Shown here: positions 61,042 to 64,000 of the stretch, in pieces
Layout of the letters: each line of letters begins with the position of its first letter
How positions within the stretch are numbered: the stretch's first letter is position 1
NCBI GenBank assembly: GCA_016191435.1
Contig: JACPOQ010000046.1
Span: 62,001-126,000 of the forward strand
Source: Chloroflexota bacterium
GTDB lineage: Bacteria; Chloroflexota; Dehalococcoidia; Tepidiformales; Tepidiformaceae
Length of the DNA: 64,000 nucleotides
Direction of reading: 5' to 3'
Made by a program: the position numbers and the translations under genes
Notes under the pieces: generated by a model
Told to the model about the DNA's origin: nothing
Databases searched by the model: none
What the model saw: the letters and a program-made list of their open reading frames with translations, nothing else

Positions 61042-61094
61042 GCCACGAGTATAGGACGCGAGCCGTTTCCCCCACGTAACGGCGGCGCGTTCCC

Positions 61095-61113
61095 GGCCAA
61101 CGCCCAACGCTTA
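61095..61113. repeat. GGCCAAC heptamers at the lipoprotein gene end
   Basis: GGCCAAC and GCCCAAC units followed by GCTTACG, which contains the stop codon (TTA, 61111-61113) of the minus-strand lipoprotein gene. Confidence 0.7.
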
Positions 61114-62382
61114 CGGTTCGATGATCCCGATAGGCACCGGCGCGACCGCCTTGCCGACATCGATGCCGCTCAGCCGCACGGTCACCTCGCCCCGGTCCGG
61201 ACCGGCGCCGGCACAAACGACCCGCGCGTCGCCCCAGCGGTCCACTACCGGCTCGTACGATTGGTCGCAATCGGCCGACCAAAGGCTCGCCCCGTACCAC
61301 TTCTGATGGAGCGCCTTCAGGTCGGTGACCCGTTCGAGGGGAAGTACGTCCGTGCCGGGAGTCGCCGGCGCCGAAGCGATCCCTTCCTTCCAGATCTCGG
61401 GCGCCGCGCCCGACAGGTCGTCGCAGCTGACGCCATCGCGCCGCAAGAATACGAATTCGCTGCCATCCGGCGAATACTCCCAGGGCGTGAAGATCTTCGT
61501 CTCATCGCGAGTCGTGAGCCGCAAGTTGCCGGAATCGAGGTCCCGGATCACGAGCTCGTGCGAGCCAACCAGCATGCAATCGACGTTCCCCACGAGCCCA
61601 GCGCGCTCGCGGCCCGTCGGCGACACGTTCCCGTAGCCGTCGGCTTGCTCCTGCCGTACGCGCCCATCGAGGAACACGGTGGCCAGCGAGCCCCACATCT
61701 CACTGTTCGTGGCCGTAGAGACGAGCACCCCGCTGCCGTCGTCCCGCCACTGGAGCTGCCAGAATTGGCCGCGCATCCCGGCGAACCGCGCGTCCGATTG
61801 CTCCACCCGCAGCCGTCCACTGAGCGTGGGCAGGTCGATGAAGCGCAGCTCCGCCAGGGTGGCGCCTGCGACGGTAACCGCGAGGACCGAACCGTCGGGC
61901 GAGACGCGGATGTCCTGCACGGCCGTCCCTTCGGAGGCGCGAAAGACGACGCTCCTCGCGCCACTTCCGATGTCGATCTGAGTCACCGCCGTCTCCGTCG
62001 CCAACACGAGCTTTCTCCCCGCGAGTTGCGCCGTGACCGGCGCGTCGTTGTCCGCGCCCCATTCGAAGCTCCGTACAGGCTTGCCCGCCGCCAGGTCCCA
62101 CACGATCGCATTGCGCACGGGGATGCGCCGGCCGCCAGTCTCCGTAACCCTGGCGACGCTGCCGTACACGGCCAGCCGGTGCGACCAGTCAATCGGTGTC
62201 GCGCTTGCCGCCGGCGACGCGCCCCCCGTCGGTTCAGGCGCGGGCGTCGCGGAGGCCCCCGCCCCTGTGGTCGCGGCAGTGCCGGGCGTGGCCGTCGCCC
62301 TGGGCTTCGCATCCCCGCCGCAGGAGGCGACCGCCATCCCGGCCAGTAAGGCAACGGCAAGCGCTCTTACTCGCAATCGCAT
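61111..62382 (-). CDS. Predicted lipoprotein with a beta-propeller-like body
   Basis: A 423-residue protein with a signal peptide and lipobox (VASC), then an Ala/Thr/Pro-rich linker and about 330 residues of repeated beta-strand patterns (e.g. VRVSPDGSVLAVTV, WEYSPDGSEFVFLRR) as in TolB/WD-like propellers. Three or four Cys occur late. It is probably anchored on the outer side of the membrane. Function unknown. Divergent from the third LLM gene. Confidence 0.8.
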   Translation of the reverse strand: MRLRVRALAVALLAGMAVASCGGDAKPRATATPGTAATTGAGASATPAPEPTGGASPAASATPIDWSHRLAVYGSVARVTETGGRRIPVRNAIVWDLAAGKPVRSFEWGADNDAPVTAQLAGRKLVLATETAVTQIDIGSGARSVVFRASEGTAVQDIRVSPDGSVLAVTVAGATLAELRFIDLPTLSGRLRVEQSDARFAGMRGQFWQLQWRDDGSGVLVSTATNSEMWGSLATVFLDGRVRQEQADGYGNVSPTGRERAGLVGNVDCMLVGSHELVIRDLDSGNLRLTTRDETKIFTPWEYSPDGSEFVFLRRDGVSCDDLSGAAPEIWKEGIASAPATPGTDVLPLERVTDLKALHQKWYGASLWSADCDQSYEPVVDRWGDARVVCAGAGPDRGEVTVRLSGIDVGKAVAPVPIGIIEP

Positions 62383-62446
62383 TTCGCCTCACTCTAAGCC
62401 GTCCGGCCTTTGCAGTGTCCAACGCCGGTCGATATGCCCGGGTTCC

Positions 62447-62473
62447 GGCCAATGCCCAACGCCCAACGCCCGT
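62447..62473. repeat. GGCCAAT/GCCCAAC heptamers in a divergent promoter region
   Basis: Units GGCCAAT, GCCCAAC, GCCCAAC and GCCCGTC between the lipoprotein and LLM genes. This copy is upstream of both genes, unlike most others. Confidence 0.75.
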
Positions 62474-62561
62474 CGGCTACGCCGACATCCTTCGCCCCGG
62501 CCTAACGATTTCCGCCCCGGCCCGCCTGCCTGTATAACGGGAGGACACCAAGGAGTACCCA

Positions 62562-63776
62562 GTGGCACGAATGAAATTCGGCGTCTTCCTCGCCCCGCAC
62601 CACCCGATCGGCGAGCACCCCACCCTTCAGATCCGGCGCGATGTCGAGCTCGGAGTCCACCTCGACAATCTCGGTTTCGATGAGTTCTGGGCCGGCGAGC
62701 ACCACTCCGGCGGCTGGGAGACCATCGGCTCGCCCGAGCTCTTCCTCGCCGCCGTCGGCGAACGCACGAACCGTATCATGCTCGGCACCGGCGTCGTCTC
62801 CCTCCCCTACCACCATCCCTTCAACGTTGCCCAGCGCATGGTCCAGCTCGACCACCTGAGCCGTGGCCGCGCGATGCTCGGCGTCGGCCCGGGCGCCCTG
62901 CCCTCCGATGCGCGCACCCTCGGCATCGCCCCCATCACCCAGCGCGACCGCATGGACGAAGCCCTCGGCGTCATCATCCGCCTCCTGCGCGAAGACAAGC
63001 CTTTCAGCTACAAGAGCGATTGGTTCGAACTCAACGACGCCATGCTGCAGATAAAGCCGCTGCAGGAGGACATGCCCATCTGCTCCGCCTCGAGCCTCAG
63101 CCCGGCGGGCATGAAGATCGCGGGCAAGTACGGCGTCGGCGTCATCTCCGTCGCGAGCAACAGCGATGAGGGCCTCGCCGCCCTGCCCACGCAGTGGGGT
63201 TTCGGCGAGACCTACGCCCGCGAACACAACCAGGTCATCGACCGCAAGAACTGGCGCGTCCTCTCCCAGTGGCACATCGCCGATTCGCAGGAAGAGGCAA
63301 TCGCCGATGTTGCCGAGGGCCTGAAGCGCTGGCACAACGAATACAACGTCGACATCCTCGGCCGCCCCGGCGCCAACCACACCGAAAGCGGCGAAGCCAT
63401 GGCCCGCGCGATGGTCAAGTCCGGCGCGGCGATCTTCGGCACCCCGGACGACGCCGTCCGCCAGGTCAGGCACCTCCAGGAGATCAGCGGCGGCTTCGGC
63501 ACGCTCCTCGGTTTCGCCCACGACTGGGCCCCGCGCGACAAGCAGCTCAAGAGCTACGAGCTCTTCGCCCGCTACGTCATCCCGCAGCTCCAGGGGCTCA
63601 TCGAGCCGGTGCAGGCGAGCGCCAACCAGTTCATGGAGCACAAGAGCGAGCTGATGGAAGGCGCAGGCCAGGCCGTGCTCGCCGCTATCCGCGCGCACAA
63701 CGCCACCCACCCCCGCCAGCAAAAGAAGGAAGGGACTGATGGCGGCGTGGTATCGTTCGCGGCCGGGAAGCAGTAG
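62562..63776 (+). CDS. LLM-class flavin-dependent oxidoreductase (third)
   Basis: A 404-residue luciferase-like monooxygenase starting at GTG 62562 (VARMKFGVFLAPHHP) behind AAGGAG. Features: FDEFWAGEHHSGGWE, DHLSRGRAMLGVGPG and RVLSQWHIADSQEEA. The long C-terminal half (YVIPQLQGLIEPVQAS) resembles limonene/alkanal monooxygenase-type LLM proteins. TATAAC lies ~30 bp upstream. It is followed by a DUF3500-like gene after 17 bp, likely the same operon. Confidence 0.93.
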   Translation: MARMKFGVFLAPHHPIGEHPTLQIRRDVELGVHLDNLGFDEFWAGEHHSGGWETIGSPELFLAAVGERTNRIMLGTGVVSLPYHHPFNVAQRMVQLDHLSRGRAMLGVGPGALPSDARTLGIAPITQRDRMDEALGVIIRLLREDKPFSYKSDWFELNDAMLQIKPLQEDMPICSASSLSPAGMKIAGKYGVGVISVASNSDEGLAALPTQWGFGETYAREHNQVIDRKNWRVLSQWHIADSQEEAIADVAEGLKRWHNEYNVDILGRPGANHTESGEAMARAMVKSGAAIFGTPDDAVRQVRHLQEISGGFGTLLGFAHDWAPRDKQLKSYELFARYVIPQLQGLIEPVQASANQFMEHKSELMEGAGQAVLAAIRAHNATHPRQQKKEGTDGGVVSFAAGKQ

Positions 63777-63793
63777 CTCCCGCGGAGGTTTTC

Positions 63794-64000
63794 GTGACCA
63801 CCATCACCCCCACCCAGGCCAAAGAGACCGTCGAGCGGATGGCCGCTGCCGCGACCGAGTTCCTCGCGGCGCTCACACCCGCCCAGCGCGCGAAAGCAGC
63901 GCTCCCCTTCGAACTGGAAGGCGAGCGCACGCACTGGCACTACACCCCGGTCGCCCGCGCCGGTGTGCCGCTCATCGAGCTCGGTCCGCAGCAGCGGCGG
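63794..64000 (+). CDS. DUF3500 domain protein (N-terminal part)
   Basis: Starts at GTG 63794 with GGAGG upstream and runs off the window. The visible 69 residues include FLAALTPAQRAKAALPFE, ERTHWHYTPVARAGVPLIEL and GPQQRR, matching the start of DUF3500 proteins. Function unknown. Confidence 0.85.
   Translation, partial: MTTITPTQAKETVERMAAAATEFLAALTPAQRAKAALPFELEGERTHWHYTPVARAGVPLIELGPQQRR

Noticed and set aside
1..64000. tRNA or rRNA genes
   Set aside because: I looked for T-loop GGTTCGANTCC-like strings with matching acceptor stems and for conserved rRNA segments and saw none; a tRNAscan run would settle this.

Overview
The window is 64 kb of GC-rich DNA with densely packed genes. It looks like a chromosomal segment from a Chloroflexota-type bacterium, possibly the Dehalococcoidia/Tepidiformales side. 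This is inferred from the gene mix: split cytochrome b plus Rieske, three luciferase-like (LLM) flavin/F420 oxidoreductases with a Ddn-type F420 protein, Rho, DUF4389 proteins, and PT-rich surface proteins. No marker gene proves the lineage. No rRNA, tRNA, CRISPR array or complete mobile element was found. Many genes have a TANNNT -10 element 6-7 bp before the start codon, which suggests frequent leaderless transcription.

Layout. 1-9 kb: end of an unknown gene, a degenerate receiver protein, a PAP2-type membrane enzyme, pepA, an esterase lipoprotein coupled to a transglutaminase-like protein, a small histidine-kinase-like protein, lipA, a GlsB-type membrane protein and a GAF-PAS histidine kinase. 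9-14 kb: an FHA-adenylate cyclase divergent from a Ser/Thr kinase, then YceI divergent from an HxlR regulator. 14-26 kb: surface proteins (including a Cu/Zn-SOD-like domain that lost its copper ligands), an acyltransferase, ald, two matrixin-type proteases, a CoA-transferase family protein, a phosphotransferase, and a LysM-M23 peptidase behind a structured leader. 26-34 kb: rho, rpsT, a glycosyltransferase, and a respiratory operon (small membrane protein, cytochrome b in two parts, Rieske, and a cytochrome c / six LysM / cupredoxin fusion), followed by two mini-proteins related to desulforedoxin.

34-43.5 kb: DUF1992, YqeY and a 7TM-HD phosphodiesterase, a decayed Phd/PIN toxin-antitoxin locus, purQ behind a 22-bp palindrome, three DUF4389 genes, then rplK-rplA. 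43.5-53.4 kb: a probable selenoprotein (GrdB-like family, in-frame UGA with a hairpin directly after it), LLM oxidoreductases, panD-panB and panC, an AT-richer orphan gene, a PEP-mutase-family enzyme and a Ddn-like protein. 53.4-64 kb: two paralogous TPR-like proteins, a phosphotransferase, a zinc-ribbon protein, a truncated IS110 transposase, a PPOX protein, DUF362, an alpha/beta hydrolase, a lipoprotein, an LLM enzyme and the start of a DUF3500 gene.

The most notable signals are: (1) the selenoprotein split by UGA, with a SECIS-like hairpin; (2) the cytochrome c-LysM-cupredoxin fusion in the bc operon; (3) families of degenerate 7-bp tandem repeats sitting on gene ends, several of them supplying the stop codon of the adjacent gene; (4) several enzyme-like domains with lost catalytic residues (receiver, SOD, desulforedoxin).
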